Of a stretch of 64,000 nucleotides of DNA, positions 26,746-36,500 are shown one piece after another (the stretch's first letter is position 1; each line of letters opens with the position of its first letter). Below the pieces are notes generated by a model. The model ran no database searches, was not told where the DNA came from, and worked only from the letters and a program-made list of their open reading frames with translations. The stretch is from Berkiella sp964502705 (GTDB lineage: Bacteria; Pseudomonadota; Gammaproteobacteria; Berkiellales; Berkiellaceae): NCBI GenBank assembly GCA_964502705.1, contig CAZCXZ010000002.1, forward strand, positions 9,937 through 73,936. The letters run 5' to 3'. A program made the translations under genes and the position numbers.

Positions 26746-27594
26746 CTATTCTGGTAAAAGACGTGTTTTAAGCTGTTCTTCAATGACTAACAATTGATCA
26801 ATCAGGCGTTGGTGCTGGTTTACAGAGGGCACTTGATTGGGGTGAAAGGAAGGCGCTAGATACCGTAAATAGGGCCAACATATACGTCGTATGAGTCCTT
26901 TTTTACCCCAAAAAAATTGGTAGGATTTTCGGTAAAAAGACGCTTTTAAATGCAGCTTATCTTTAATAGCCATATGCCAATAAGCACTTGAAAAGCCAAT
27001 CATTAAAAAACTGGCTGCAAGCAAAAAGCCTGTGGCCCGGATGAAGTAATTGTTACTGACCGATTTTAAGATATCAAAAGCGACTGCTTTGTGTTCCACT
27101 TCTTCAATAAAATGCCACTGCCAGAGCAAATAAATGCGTTCATCAATACCGCCTAATAGCTCAGGTTCGCGAATATAAAGCTCACCCGTTACGGCTGTAA
27201 AATGTTCCATAGCAGCAACCATCGCTAAGCGGGTTTTAGAACCCACAAGCAGGGCAACACCTTGAAACAATTTTTGATATAAATTGTGTTTCACTTTGAG
27301 CTTAGGATAGTGCGGTTTTACCGTTTTGAGGTAAAGGCGATAATGTTCTTTGCTGTGGTTCAATTCTTGTTTAGCAAATTGAATGGCATCTCTTCGAAGT
27401 TTTTTATCCTTAATATTTTTAACATGCGGCAAAACGCAGGCGATAAAAAATTGTTCACCATAGGGAATGCTGGCGGTCAGCGTATTGGCATGCAAGGTTT
27501 TTACCGGGTCGTCGTTAAACCAATATTTGCGATGGTGTTTACCGATACCAAACTTTAGGTGGCGAGCCTTAACGTTCCTTGTTGTGTCATCCAT
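26746..27594 (-). CDS. Metal-dependent hydrolase family protein (PF10118-like, ferritin-like helices)
   Basis: The 282-residue protein matches the predicted metal-dependent hydrolase family: an N-terminal HHRKYWFNDDPVKTLHANTLTASIPYGEQFF block, then Glu/His pairs on helices (FAKQELNHSKEH, AAMEHFTAVTGE, WHFIEEVEHKAVAFD) that could hold a di-metal site as in ferritin-like enzymes. Around residues 195-215 is a hydrophobic helix (ATGFLLAASFLMIGFSSAY), probably a membrane anchor. The reaction is not established for the family. It starts 10 bases after the PAP2 gene in the same transcript direction, and a joint role in lipid or membrane metabolism is possible but only contextual. Confidence 0.75.
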   Translation of the reverse strand: MDDTTRNVKARHLKFGIGKHHRKYWFNDDPVKTLHANTLTASIPYGEQFFIACVLPHVKNIKDKKLRRDAIQFAKQELNHSKEHYRLYLKTVKPHYPKLKVKHNLYQKLFQGVALLVGSKTRLAMVAAMEHFTAVTGELYIREPELLGGIDERIYLLWQWHFIEEVEHKAVAFDILKSVSNNYFIRATGFLLAASFLMIGFSSAYWHMAIKDKLHLKASFYRKSYQFFWGKKGLIRRICWPYLRYLAPSFHPNQVPSVNQHQRLIDQLLVIEEQLKTRLLPE

Positions 27595-27604
27595 TTTTTG
27601 TAAT

Positions 27605-28384
27605 TTACTTCCTGAATAATTTATAAGTAATCATTTTGCTAGCATTAACCCATATAGCAATGAGGAAAAACTGTGTAAAAATCATGACTTGTTGATTAAG
27701 GGGCAATGTTCTGATGAGGAAAAAATAGCTCAAAGTTCCGGCGAGTATCACAAACATCATGACTAAACGTTGTTTAATATTAAACTTAAACGTGGCATTG
27801 TGCTGTTGATTATCAAGGAATGACCAGCCAGCTGTGAAGCCAACAATTGCACCATAAGCTTGCCATAAATGAAGCTTACGCGCTTCTGGTGGCGTGAACA
27901 GAATAATGATCGTAGCCAAAATCGTAAGTAACACGCCAAGATTATAAGGCTTATCTCTAAAGGGTGAACGAACTTGTAAGAATCGAAAAATGAGCAGCGA
28001 TAATCCACCAAAACCTACGGCACCCGCAATATCGATAGGGTAATGATAGCCATGATAAATTAAACCATAGCCGCAAAGACACAACATAAACACAACTAAG
28101 GCTCTGAACCAAAATGGTTTGAATTGAATGGCTAGCGCACCCCAGAACACCACGGCGCTATGCATATGGCCGCTAGGAAAAGCCCAGCCTTCCATGGGCG
28201 GTGGCAAGGGCATTTGCCACACCGATTTCAGGTAAACGTTATAAATCATGGTAAACAGCAGAATCAGCAAAGTCCGGCCAAAAATCGCTTCATGACGATT
28301 TAAAAAACCCACCAGCACAACACTGGCAAGCACAATAGGCTGGGAAAAAAATAAACCGACTTTTGCGATAAGCTCTAACATCAT
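27605..28384 (-). CDS. PAP2-superfamily membrane phosphatase
   Basis: The 259-residue integral membrane protein has about seven or eight helices and PAP2 motifs: FPSGHMHSAVVFWG (second motif, with the catalytic-site His) and YHGYHYPIDIAGA (third motif, His and Asp). The first motif (Lys...Arg-Pro) is less clear, around LKSVWQMPLPPP. Members dephosphorylate lipid phosphates such as phosphatidic acid, phosphatidylglycerol phosphate or undecaprenyl pyrophosphate at the outer face of the inner membrane. The specific substrate is unknown. It lies 8 bases after the LysE-type gene and 10 before the hydrolase gene, so this is a tight operon. Confidence 0.82.
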   Translation of the reverse strand: MMLELIAKVGLFFSQPIVLASVVLVGFLNRHEAIFGRTLLILLFTMIYNVYLKSVWQMPLPPPMEGWAFPSGHMHSAVVFWGALAIQFKPFWFRALVVFMLCLCGYGLIYHGYHYPIDIAGAVGFGGLSLLIFRFLQVRSPFRDKPYNLGVLLTILATIIILFTPPEARKLHLWQAYGAIVGFTAGWSFLDNQQHNATFKFNIKQRLVMMFVILAGTLSYFFLIRTLPLNQQVMIFTQFFLIAIWVNASKMITYKLFRK

Positions 28385-28392
28385 GACATCTC

Positions 28393-29025
28393 TTATTGCG
28401 TTAAGGAGGCAACTTTTAACCCCAATGCAACCAGTGCACCGCCCAACATTTTATCGATGTATTTTTGGGAAGAGGTTAATTTTTGCTTTAATGATTCGTG
28501 GGTTAAAATCCAAGCAAGCGTTCCAAACCAAATAAAGCTGATCAAACTAAATTCGATGCCAAACAACGCTTGAATAGCTCGAGGTGTTTCAGGATCAATC
28601 ACTTGTGAAAACACGCTTAAGAAAAATAAAGTCGCTTTAGGGTTAAGAACGTTGACCAAAAAGCCTCGTCTGATCGCTTTTGACGTTGACATTTCAATTG
28701 GTGCAGTTTGAGGCGACGATAAAGCTGATGCTGTAGAAGGTTTTGAGAATAATCCTTTGCAACCCAAATAGATTAAATAGCCAGCACCCAGATATTTAAT
28801 GATATTAAAAGCCAGCATCGATTTTGAGACAATAATGCCGATACCAACCACGCAGTAACTGACATGGACTAAACAGCCAAGTGCAATACCAACAGCAGTG
28901 TATACACCCGATTTCTTACCATGCTGCAAGCTATGTTGTGTGACAACAATAAAATCGGGGCCAGGACTAATTGCACCTAGGAACCCAATCACAGCTAATG
29001 TTAAAAATTCGTTCAGGTAAAACAT
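28393..29025 (-). CDS. LysE/RhtB-family amino acid exporter
   Basis: The 210-residue protein has about six membrane helices and the family signature near the N-terminus (GFLGAISPGPDFIVVTQHSLQHGKKSGVYTAVGIALG), followed by NPKATLFFLSVFSQ in the middle. It exports an amino acid or related compound; the substrate is not predictable. The ATG at 29025 is chosen over one at 29058 because GAGGTT lies five bases upstream and the product then begins directly with the first helix (MFYLNEFLTLAVIGFL). First gene of the minus-strand operon that includes the PAP2 phosphatase and the ferritin-like protein. Confidence 0.85.
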   Translation of the reverse strand: MFYLNEFLTLAVIGFLGAISPGPDFIVVTQHSLQHGKKSGVYTAVGIALGCLVHVSYCVVGIGIIVSKSMLAFNIIKYLGAGYLIYLGCKGLFSKPSTASALSSPQTAPIEMSTSKAIRRGFLVNVLNPKATLFFLSVFSQVIDPETPRAIQALFGIEFSLISFIWFGTLAWILTHESLKQKLTSSQKYIDKMLGGALVALGLKVASLTQ

Positions 29026-29134
29026 GATAACCTCAAAATGTTGGTAGCAGATTAGCATATCTCATGGTGATGATTCCTGTTCTTTTCAAGATTTTTAGTA
29101 TAAATAAGTTAATTGTCATAATAATTAAAGTGCA

Positions 29135-30349
29135 CTATTCCTCAACAAAATCCAGACGTTTGGCAAAGGTTTCAGGTAAATAACAAGCCGCCAGAAAAGC
29201 TAACGCAATGCTGGACAAAGAAATAATGCCTAGTCCACCTAATATGCCAACATGGGGTTTAATGACAACCAATAATGCTGAAAAGGGGATTGCCATGGCT
29301 CGAACAAAATTAGGGAGCGATGCGCTAACCGTGGTACGCAGATTTGTGCCAAATTGTTCAGTTGCCATCATGAGGAAGACGGCCCAGTGTCCGGTGCTAA
29401 AACCAATCGCACCACAGAACAGGTAAAAGAGCGTATCAGTTGGTTCGTTTAACGTTAAGAAGGAAATCACACTCAAGGATGATAGCGTTAAAAAGCACAT
29501 CACTGCTTGTCTGCGAGACTTGAGCCATTGACTCAAGAGGCTGCTAAACAGATCGCCAAAACCGAGCCCCACATTAAAGAATACAAATGCTAATCCTGTT
29601 GAAACCGGCGTTTGCACTTGCATGGCCTTGCCGACTTCGGGCGCGAATGCCATGAAAAGACCGACGAAAACCCAAAACGGCGCACCGACCAATAAACATT
29701 TAAGATACTTCGTTAACAGCGGGGTATTTTTTAGCAAGATCAAAGGATTGCCTAGTTGAACTTGAGCTTGTGATTTCATCGTTAAAAACAACGGTGACTC
29801 TTTGACGCTGATGCGTAATAACAATAAGAGGTAACCACCCAGGCCACCTAAAATATAGGCGGCTTTCCATGACATAAAGTGACTGACCAAACCACCACAG
29901 ATCCCACCGCACATGCCTGACACGGCAACGATCATGGTTCCTAAGCCGCGCTTTTCTTTACTCATGAGTTCATTGACCAGCGTTAATCCACCACCTAGCT
30001 CACCCGCTAAGCCAAAACCGGCAATGAAACGTAAGATGCGGTAGGTTTCAACATCGGTAACAAAGGCATTCGCAAGCGTTGCACTGGAATAAATAAAGAT
30101 GGAGCCAAATAAAACAGAGAGCCTGCCGCGCTTGTCGCCCAACATCCCAAAGGTGATACCACCGACGAGCATGCCGATAAGTTGAATGTTAATGAGGTTA
30201 AGTCCAACGGAAGTGATTTCTTCTTCGTTTAGTCCGAGGCTTCGCAAACTCGGGATACGCACATTGCTAAATAAGATAATGTCATAGACATCAACAAAGT
30301 AACCTAAAGCAGATACCAGGATAGCGAACCAAAGAGTTTTTTGACGCAT
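29135..30349 (-). CDS. MFS transporter, metabolite:H+ symporter-like
   Basis: The 404-residue, 12-helix transporter has YFVDVYDIILFSNVRIPSL in helix 1 (a membrane Asp typical of proton-coupled organic-acid or phosphate-ester symporters), motif A GMLGDKRGRLSVL between helices 2 and 3, and FIAGFGLAGELGGGLTLVNE in helix 4, as in sialate/shikimate/proline-betaine-type carriers. A terminal PETFAKRLDFVEE tail follows helix 12. The substrate is not known. It is separated by 109 bases from the LysE gene downstream and diverges from gltX with 114 bases between start codons. Confidence 0.8.
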   Translation of the reverse strand: MRQKTLWFAILVSALGYFVDVYDIILFSNVRIPSLRSLGLNEEEITSVGLNLINIQLIGMLVGGITFGMLGDKRGRLSVLFGSIFIYSSATLANAFVTDVETYRILRFIAGFGLAGELGGGLTLVNELMSKEKRGLGTMIVAVSGMCGGICGGLVSHFMSWKAAYILGGLGGYLLLLLRISVKESPLFLTMKSQAQVQLGNPLILLKNTPLLTKYLKCLLVGAPFWVFVGLFMAFAPEVGKAMQVQTPVSTGLAFVFFNVGLGFGDLFSSLLSQWLKSRRQAVMCFLTLSSLSVISFLTLNEPTDTLFYLFCGAIGFSTGHWAVFLMMATEQFGTNLRTTVSASLPNFVRAMAIPFSALLVVIKPHVGILGGLGIISLSSIALAFLAACYLPETFAKRLDFVEE

Positions 30350-30463
30350 GTGATCCCCGATTAATTTATTCAGTTAACTATGGCGAGTGGCAACTGAAGA
30401 GATTATAACTCGAGAGGCTTTCTTGCTAAAATGCCTCTTTTGACTCAAAAAGTAGAATAAAAA

Positions 30464-31867
30464 ATGACAATTACCCGCTTCGCACCGAGCCCTACGGGCA
30501 TGTTGCACGTTGGCAGTGCACGCACTGCTTTGTTTTGTTGGTTATGGGCTAAAAGACAAAAGGGCACCTTCATTTTACGGATTGAAGACACTGACAGAGA
30601 GCGTTCAACTGACGAAGCGGTTGAAGTGATAATTGAAGGGCTGAAGTGGTTAGGCCTGAATTGGGATGAAGGTCCCATTTACCAAACGCATCGCTTTGAT
30701 CGTTACAAAGCGGTTTTAAAAGATTTATTGGCCAGTGGGCATGCTTATAAGTGTTATTGCACGAAAGAACGCTTAGATGCATTACGAGAGCAGCAAATCG
30801 AGAATAAAGAAAAGGCACGTTACGATGGTTACTGCCTTAAATTTCCAGAACAGCCACACGCTGATACGCCGTATGTTGTGCGGTTTAAAACCCCACAAAC
30901 CGGATCAGTGGTATTCGAAGATTTGGTGAAGGGTCGAATTGAGATCCAAAATACCGAGCTAGACGATTTAATTTTGGCGCGTACCGATGGTACGCCGACT
31001 TACAATTTTACGGTGGTGATTGACGATTGGGATATGAAAATTACCCATGTATTGCGTGGTGACGATCATATCAACAATACGCCAAGACAAATTCATATTT
31101 TTAATGCGTTAAATGCACCCATACCCGCTTATGGTCATATGCCAATGCTCTTAGGCCCAGATGGAAAACGCTTGTCAAAACGTCATGGTGCAGTGAGTGT
31201 GCTGCAATACCGTGAAGAGGGCATATTGCCTAAAGCGCTCATCAACTATTTGGTGCGTTTAGGTTGGTCACATGGCGATCAAGAAATTTTTACCACCAAT
31301 GAAATGATTGAACATTTTGATGTGCATAACATCAATGGTGCGCCCACTGCCATGAACCCAGAAAAACTGTTGTGGCTCAATCAGCATTACTTGAAAACAG
31401 AACCTGAAACCGAAATCGCTAAAGAGTTAGCTTGGTTTATGGCTCAATTAGGTGTGGATTTGACCAAAGGCCCCAATTTAGCGGATGTGGTGGTTGCGCA
31501 GCGCGAGCGCTGCAAGACACTCGTTGAGATGGCAGAAAAGAGTCAATTCTTTTACCAAGATGACATCATCATTGAAGGTGACTTGGTCAACAAGCACTTC
31601 AAGCGCGACGCTATCCCATCGTTAACGGCGTTCATTGATGCCTTACAAAATTTAGCGCTGTGGGATAAAGAAAGTATTCATCAAGCAATGGCGAGCGTTG
31701 TAGAGGCACAAGGCATTAAGATGGGCGTATTGGCTCCGCCAGTGCGTGTTGCGGTATCGGGAACCATGGCGTCACCACCGATTGATACGATGCTGTTTTT
31801 GCTCGGTAAAGATAAAACGATCGCGCGACTCAATGATGCACTGACGCAGTTAAAAGAGCTTGCATAA
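30464..31867 (+). CDS. gltX: Glutamyl-tRNA synthetase
   Basis: The 467-residue class Ib synthetase charges tRNA-Glu. The HIGH-type motif is in APSPTGMLHVGSAR (residues 8-20) and the KMSKS-type motif is KRLSK (235-239). A zinc site is suggested by CYC about residue 98-100 and a later YDGYC. The length and full C-terminal anticodon-binding domain are normal for GltX1. Two tRNA genes follow directly, and one of them is its substrate tRNA-Glu, which may help co-regulation. In E. coli gltX also has tRNA genes as neighbours. Start supported by the length and FAPSPTG position, although only a weak A-rich ribosome site is present. Confidence 0.96.
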   Translation: MTITRFAPSPTGMLHVGSARTALFCWLWAKRQKGTFILRIEDTDRERSTDEAVEVIIEGLKWLGLNWDEGPIYQTHRFDRYKAVLKDLLASGHAYKCYCTKERLDALREQQIENKEKARYDGYCLKFPEQPHADTPYVVRFKTPQTGSVVFEDLVKGRIEIQNTELDDLILARTDGTPTYNFTVVIDDWDMKITHVLRGDDHINNTPRQIHIFNALNAPIPAYGHMPMLLGPDGKRLSKRHGAVSVLQYREEGILPKALINYLVRLGWSHGDQEIFTTNEMIEHFDVHNINGAPTAMNPEKLLWLNQHYLKTEPETEIAKELAWFMAQLGVDLTKGPNLADVVVAQRERCKTLVEMAEKSQFFYQDDIIIEGDLVNKHFKRDAIPSLTAFIDALQNLALWDKESIHQAMASVVEAQGIKMGVLAPPVRVAVSGTMASPPIDTMLFLLGKDKTIARLNDALTQLKELA

Positions 31868-31872
31868 AAAAG

Positions 31873-31901
31873 TTGACTCGTGGGATGAGGGGTCGTAGAA
31901 T
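31873..31901 (+). promoter_or_regulatory. tRNA promoter
   Basis: TTGACT (31873-31878) and TAGAAT (31896-31901) are separated by an ideal 17 bases and lie 16 bases before the tRNA-Ala gene. This is a near-consensus sigma70 promoter starting just after the gltX stop codon. Confidence 0.85.
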
Positions 31902-31917
31902 CCTTCCCTCATCTCCC

Positions 31918-31993
<76 letters not shown>

Positions 31994-32021
31994 GATATGA
32001 GAGGCAGCCGCGAGTATGCTA

Positions 32022-32059
32022 GCTAAATCTAATTTTAAAATTACTTAAAATTAGGTAGC
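32022..32059 (+). other. Hairpin in the spacer between the two tRNA genes
   Basis: CTAATTTTAA (32029-32038) pairs perfectly with TTAAAATTAG (32045-32054) around a 6-base loop, and outer GCTA/TAGC bases (32022-32025, 32056-32059) extend it. It may be a processing or attenuation structure in a tRNA-Ala/tRNA-Glu co-transcript. The spacer is 111 bases long. Confidence 0.45.
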
Positions 32060-32104
32060 CAAAAACAAATGTGCGAAGTATTATGCGTCGTACAATTTAT
32101 CTAG

Positions 32105-32180
32105 GTCCCCATCGTCTAGAGGCCTAGGACACTGCCCTTTCACGGCGGTAACAGGGGTTCGAATCCCCTTGGGGACGCCA
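32105..32180 (+). tRNA. tRNA-Glu (anticodon TTC)
   Basis: A 76-base cloverleaf with encoded CCA. The acceptor arm GTCCCCA pairs with TGGGGAC, the anticodon loop CTTTCAC gives TTC, and the T arm has GGTTCGAATCC. All standard features are present. It is read by the GltX encoded just upstream. Confidence 0.96.
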
Positions 32181-32416
32181 TTATTAGCAACACGTAATCG
32201 CGAAGCGATTTAGTGATGCTTATACCCGGCGAAGTTCGGCGTAGCTTTTTAGCGAAGACGAACGAAGACGGGTGTTCAAGCTTGGCATCAATTCTCATTA
32301 ATATTAATACTCCCAACCACAAAATCTTAACTTCCTTATAAATAAGAATTTTTCTAATATATCTGACAATTTATATGACGATATACTTGCCTACTTTCCT
32401 ATCGTAAAAATCGAAT
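32181..32416. other. 236-base intergenic region with small hairpins
   Basis: AATCGC-GAA-GCGATT at 32196-32210 is a perfect 6-base stem and may end the tRNA transcript, although no T run follows directly. Bases 32226-32272 are rich in GAAG/GACG motifs and look like a remnant of a dispersed repeat. No promoter for the following gene was identified with confidence. Confidence 0.3.
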
Positions 32417-33478
32417 ATGAAATATCTTCTCACGCCGGCCGCAAGCCCTATTAAAAGCATTGAGATAGCAGATGATTTAACTAGAATGACCTTTGAAGGC
32501 GATGTTAGCGAGATTATAAAAATTCCACTGCTTTTTACAAACTATTATGCGCACAGCATTTTAAACAATAAACTTACCATTTCAGGGTTGGGATCTGCAC
32601 AGTGTGCTTTTTCTTCTCTCTCTGAACTTATGCGCAATGATCCCACTATCCATACTGGTGTTTATTCAGTTAGATATTTTTTAAGATATTTAAAGCATCG
32701 AATAGGGGAACTACTTTATCATCGAATATTAGAAGACGTTAACCGTTTGTCTGCGGCATTAGATGAGAAATTTTATTTTGAAACGATGGAATTTCGAAAA
32801 GTTTTGTTATTGAATCCGCCGGTTTTGCCAGAAGAAAAAGCGATAGTCTACTCAGACGATGTTGATAATTTTAAAGGGAGAATTGTTGCTTTCAACACAA
32901 ATATTCCCTACTTTTCCAGAAGTAACTTTGTTTCTCCGGCTGATCCGCGATACCGTTTTGCGTTAATTAATAACGAACAACGTCCTAGAGGAGATTGTTA
33001 TTCAAAAACAGAATTTGGTTTTACGATGTATTGTTTTATCACTAGCAAGGATGATTCTTATGATACACCTTTAATACATACCTTTCTTAAATTAGGTCAA
33101 ATCGCTATGCGACTTGCCACGGTTGAAGAATTAGAATATTTATTAGCAGCAGAACGGTTTAATCAAGGTTTTTTTACGCTTTCTCGATCTTATACTAAAG
33201 AGTGCATTCAACGAGAAATAGCACTTCATAAAGCAACGCTTACTATATTAGATGATGCAAGTCATGCTCCCGCAACCGATGATTTGGTTGCTAGCAGTTC
33301 AGAAGCGGCCAGTAGCTCCTCTCAAGCGCCAACATTCGAACTTCGTTCAGCACCATCACTTGCCGCTAGCCCGAGCTATATGCCGGGATACCATTCTAGG
33401 AGCCGCAGTAGTCATCATTCGAGAACTGACGAGCGTCGCACATCGAGTTGTAAAAGAAAGGGTAGAAGATCAAGGTAA
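32417..33478 (+). CDS. Hypothetical protein with basic Ser/Arg-rich C-terminal tail
   Basis: I do not recognise this 353-residue protein. Residues 1-270 look like a folded globular domain with mixed strands and helices and no membrane segment or signal peptide. Residues 275-353 change abruptly to Ser/Ala-rich (SSSEAASSSSQ) and then to a Ser/Arg/His-rich basic tail (SRSRSSHHSRTDERR, ending CKRKGRRSR). The last segment would function as a nuclear localisation signal in a eukaryotic cell, and such a tail is unusual for a bacterial cytosolic protein. Together with other Ser/Thr-run proteins nearby, it is a candidate host-directed effector, but that is inference. It is monocistronic: a terminator follows 5 bases after the stop. 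Confidence 0.65.
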   Translation: MKYLLTPAASPIKSIEIADDLTRMTFEGDVSEIIKIPLLFTNYYAHSILNNKLTISGLGSAQCAFSSLSELMRNDPTIHTGVYSVRYFLRYLKHRIGELLYHRILEDVNRLSAALDEKFYFETMEFRKVLLLNPPVLPEEKAIVYSDDVDNFKGRIVAFNTNIPYFSRSNFVSPADPRYRFALINNEQRPRGDCYSKTEFGFTMYCFITSKDDSYDTPLIHTFLKLGQIAMRLATVEELEYLLAAERFNQGFFTLSRSYTKECIQREIALHKATLTILDDASHAPATDDLVASSSEAASSSSQAPTFELRSAPSLAASPSYMPGYHSRSRSSHHSRTDERRTSSCKRKGRRSR

Positions 33479-33483
33479 CCTCA

Positions 33484-33508
33484 AAAAGGGTCAGTGCCTG
33501 ACCCTTTT
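33484..33508 (+). terminator. Rho-independent terminator
   Basis: AAAAGGGTCAG (33484-33494) pairs perfectly with CTGACCCTTTT (33498-33508) around TGC. It begins 6 bases after the stop codon at 33478 and contains a T4 end. Confidence 0.88.
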
Positions 33509-33564
33509 CATTTTCAACATTTAACCCCCTAGTACCAAGGTACTATATCTAATAGCCGACCAAA

Positions 33565-36500
33565 GTGGGTATTTATAGAAAGATAATTGTCATGCTGATA
33601 TGTCTTCTATATGGTGTATACGCTGTGAAACATAATGAAACGATTGATATAGAGGTCGAAGAAAAAGCCTCACTGCTGGAGCCAGAGAATCAAGCGGTGG
33701 AAGATTTGGTGGAGCTCGTGGAAGCGCTAGATGACGAGCCTAGCGACCCTAAACCAGATGCTGAATTAACCCTACAAGCAATTCAGGAGATGGATCTCGC
33801 AAAAGCAGATGCTACACGAGAAGATGGCTCAAGCCTACCATTGGTAAGCATTGGCTATGGCTCAGAAGGAATTGTTAACAGTCTAGCAAGAGACTTAGCA
33901 CTTAATGCAGCCCCATTACCCGTTGTTGAAGTAAAATTACTCCCGCCATTGGTGCCCACTAAATTATCTGCACCCACCGCCGACCCCTATGATGGTCGAA
34001 TACACGAATTGTTTTTAGATGGTAGAGAGTTTAATGCTGAGCAAGCGTTATTTGCGATACAAAATAATTTACTGGCTACACCACTGCCATATCCTGATGC
34101 ATCAATAGAGAAATTTAATTCACCAGAAGGTCCCTTTGAGATCCAGGAACCTATCGCTATTTATGGTAATTATATTGAGGAATATACGAATCCTGGAGCG
34201 GGTGCGAGCTCAGTGCAAATTGTGAGCATGACTTTTAATAATCAAGTTCACAATCCAGATGCGAACGGTAAAATTATTATATCCACAAACGATGGCCAAT
34301 TGGTCATGTATACCAATGAAGTGGGTTTACATCAAGATTTTCCAGGAAACGAGTTTAAACCGGGATTTTTTTATTATGTAGAAACCGGCAATCAAAATCA
34401 TGCACCTGGCAATGGCGAAAATCTTTTTGATCATAATATGTTTATTACCATTTCCAATAATTTAGGGCAAACCGCAACGGGTGCTTTTAATGTTCATATT
34501 ATTGATGATGTGCCTATTGCTCATGATGAAACCGTAAAACTATTGCAAGTCTTAGAATTAGATGGCGGTGATCAAATTGAATTACGTGATGCGAATTCTG
34601 AGCTACCAGTGAATGAAGTCGCGGGTAATGTGCTAGAAAATGATGATTACAGCGTAGATGGTCCAAACACCGTTAAACAAGTGATGTATCAATTTGAGGG
34701 TAGCTCTCATACGGCTGTTTTAGCTAATGGTTCAAACACTTTTGCTACTGATTTTGGTAATTTCACAATCGATCCACAAGGCAATTATACTTATACAATC
34801 ACGGCCACTTTGCCCAATGATCATGTCACTGAAGATCGGATCCAATATCAAATTATTGATAGTGATGGCGATACTGCAACTGCCGATCTGCTCATGCGTA
34901 TGGCACCGGCACCTTTAATCAATATTGTTCCGAATGATAGTGAATTGGGTACACAAGATTTAACTGTTACAGAAGGCCCCAATGTTTCGGTTCAGTATAA
35001 GGTGGTTGTCACGGGCGTGTTATTAGAAGATCTTTCCTTTACCGTTGCAACTCACGATAATACCGCTTTTGCAAGTGGTAATGTCCCAGGAAGACCCGAT
35101 TATGTGGCGACTTCGACCGACATAAATATTCCCGCTGATGAAATTAATACGCTACATGAAGTCGTTTTACCTTCCAATGCGATTGTAAACGATAGTGTTT
35201 TTGAGCAATCTGCAGAGACGTTTGATACAACCATTGTGATGACACAAGGCGCTATCGATTCAAATTCCGACTTGAATATAGTGACTACCATTCAGGATGA
35301 CGATTTTGTACCTTATGTTCAAATAGTCGGTGGCACGGTATCGGAAGGCGGTGGATCGATTAATGTCGAAGTAAAACTGTTTGGTTCTAGCTCTCAAGCT
35401 ATTTCATTAAATTATGCTACCAGTAATGGCACGGCCGTTGCCAGTGGTGTTGGCGTTGGTCAGCCTGACTATGCAGCAAGCTCTGGTATCATTACATTTA
35501 ATCCGCTCGTGGCTTCAGGTCCTAATGACTATGCTCAATCTATTTTTATTGCCATAGCAATTAACAACGATACCACGTATGAAGTGCCTAATTTAGAAAA
35601 TTTCTCGATTGCGCTGACGTCACTTGGCTCTCCAGGTTCACTAGATCTAGGTGCATCTACCTTGTCGGCCACGGTAAATATTCAAGATAATGATCAACCA
35701 CCAACGTTGACGGTGAGCAATGTGTCTGTATTAGAAGATGCAGGTAGCGCAAATGTTGTGATTAATCGTATTGGTGGTAGTACAGAAGCGATTACCTTTA
35801 AACTCAGTACTTCAGATATAACAACCACAGCAGGCAGTGACTATACAAGCTTGGATCCGAATACCATTTATACTATTCCAGCCAGCAATGGCAACAGCAG
35901 TATCACGGTTACTATTCCAATTGTTATCGATGGTTTTGTTGAACCGAATGAAACCTTTGGCGTTAATATTACGCCTGTTTCAGGCGCGGTGTCAGGGGTT
36001 ACCAATGGGGTCGTCACCATAGTGAACGATGATGTCGCTGCACAAGCAAATAACGATAATGTGACTGTTGATCCCGCGCTATTTGCAGCTTATAACATTA
36101 CATTGATTTTAGATATATCAGGTAGTATGGCTTTAGCTGCTGGTACAAGTACCAGATTAGACATTCTTAAAGATGCATTAAATGGTGCCGGAAATTTACT
36201 GGATACTTATTATGCATTGAGTAATGGGCTCCATGTTAACATTATAGAATTTAATTCTAATGCGGCTTTTGTTAGTCAAAAGAACGTTATCGATCTTAAC
36301 GATTTGGACGCAGTCAAAAATGATATCGATGATTTAAGTCCGTCTGGCGGAACCAATTATGAAGATGCTTTAGTGGAAGCTATTGCGAGATTTGTAATTG
36401 ATGACGGCAATTCAGGTTTGAATGGATATATTAATCGCTCCTATTTCATTTCAGATGGTGAACCGACCTCAGGTAATGAGGGTGATATTACTGCTTGGCA

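Noticed and set aside
32140..32322. Minus-strand ORF of 60 codons ending ASPRGFEPLLPP
   Set aside because: It is the reverse complement of the tRNA-Glu gene; this peptide pattern is a well-known false ORF over tRNA genes.
36124..36135. LAAG in the VWA domain of the large surface protein as a LapG site
   Set aside because: LapG sites lie near the N-terminus after a retention module; this one is in the core of a folded metal-binding domain.
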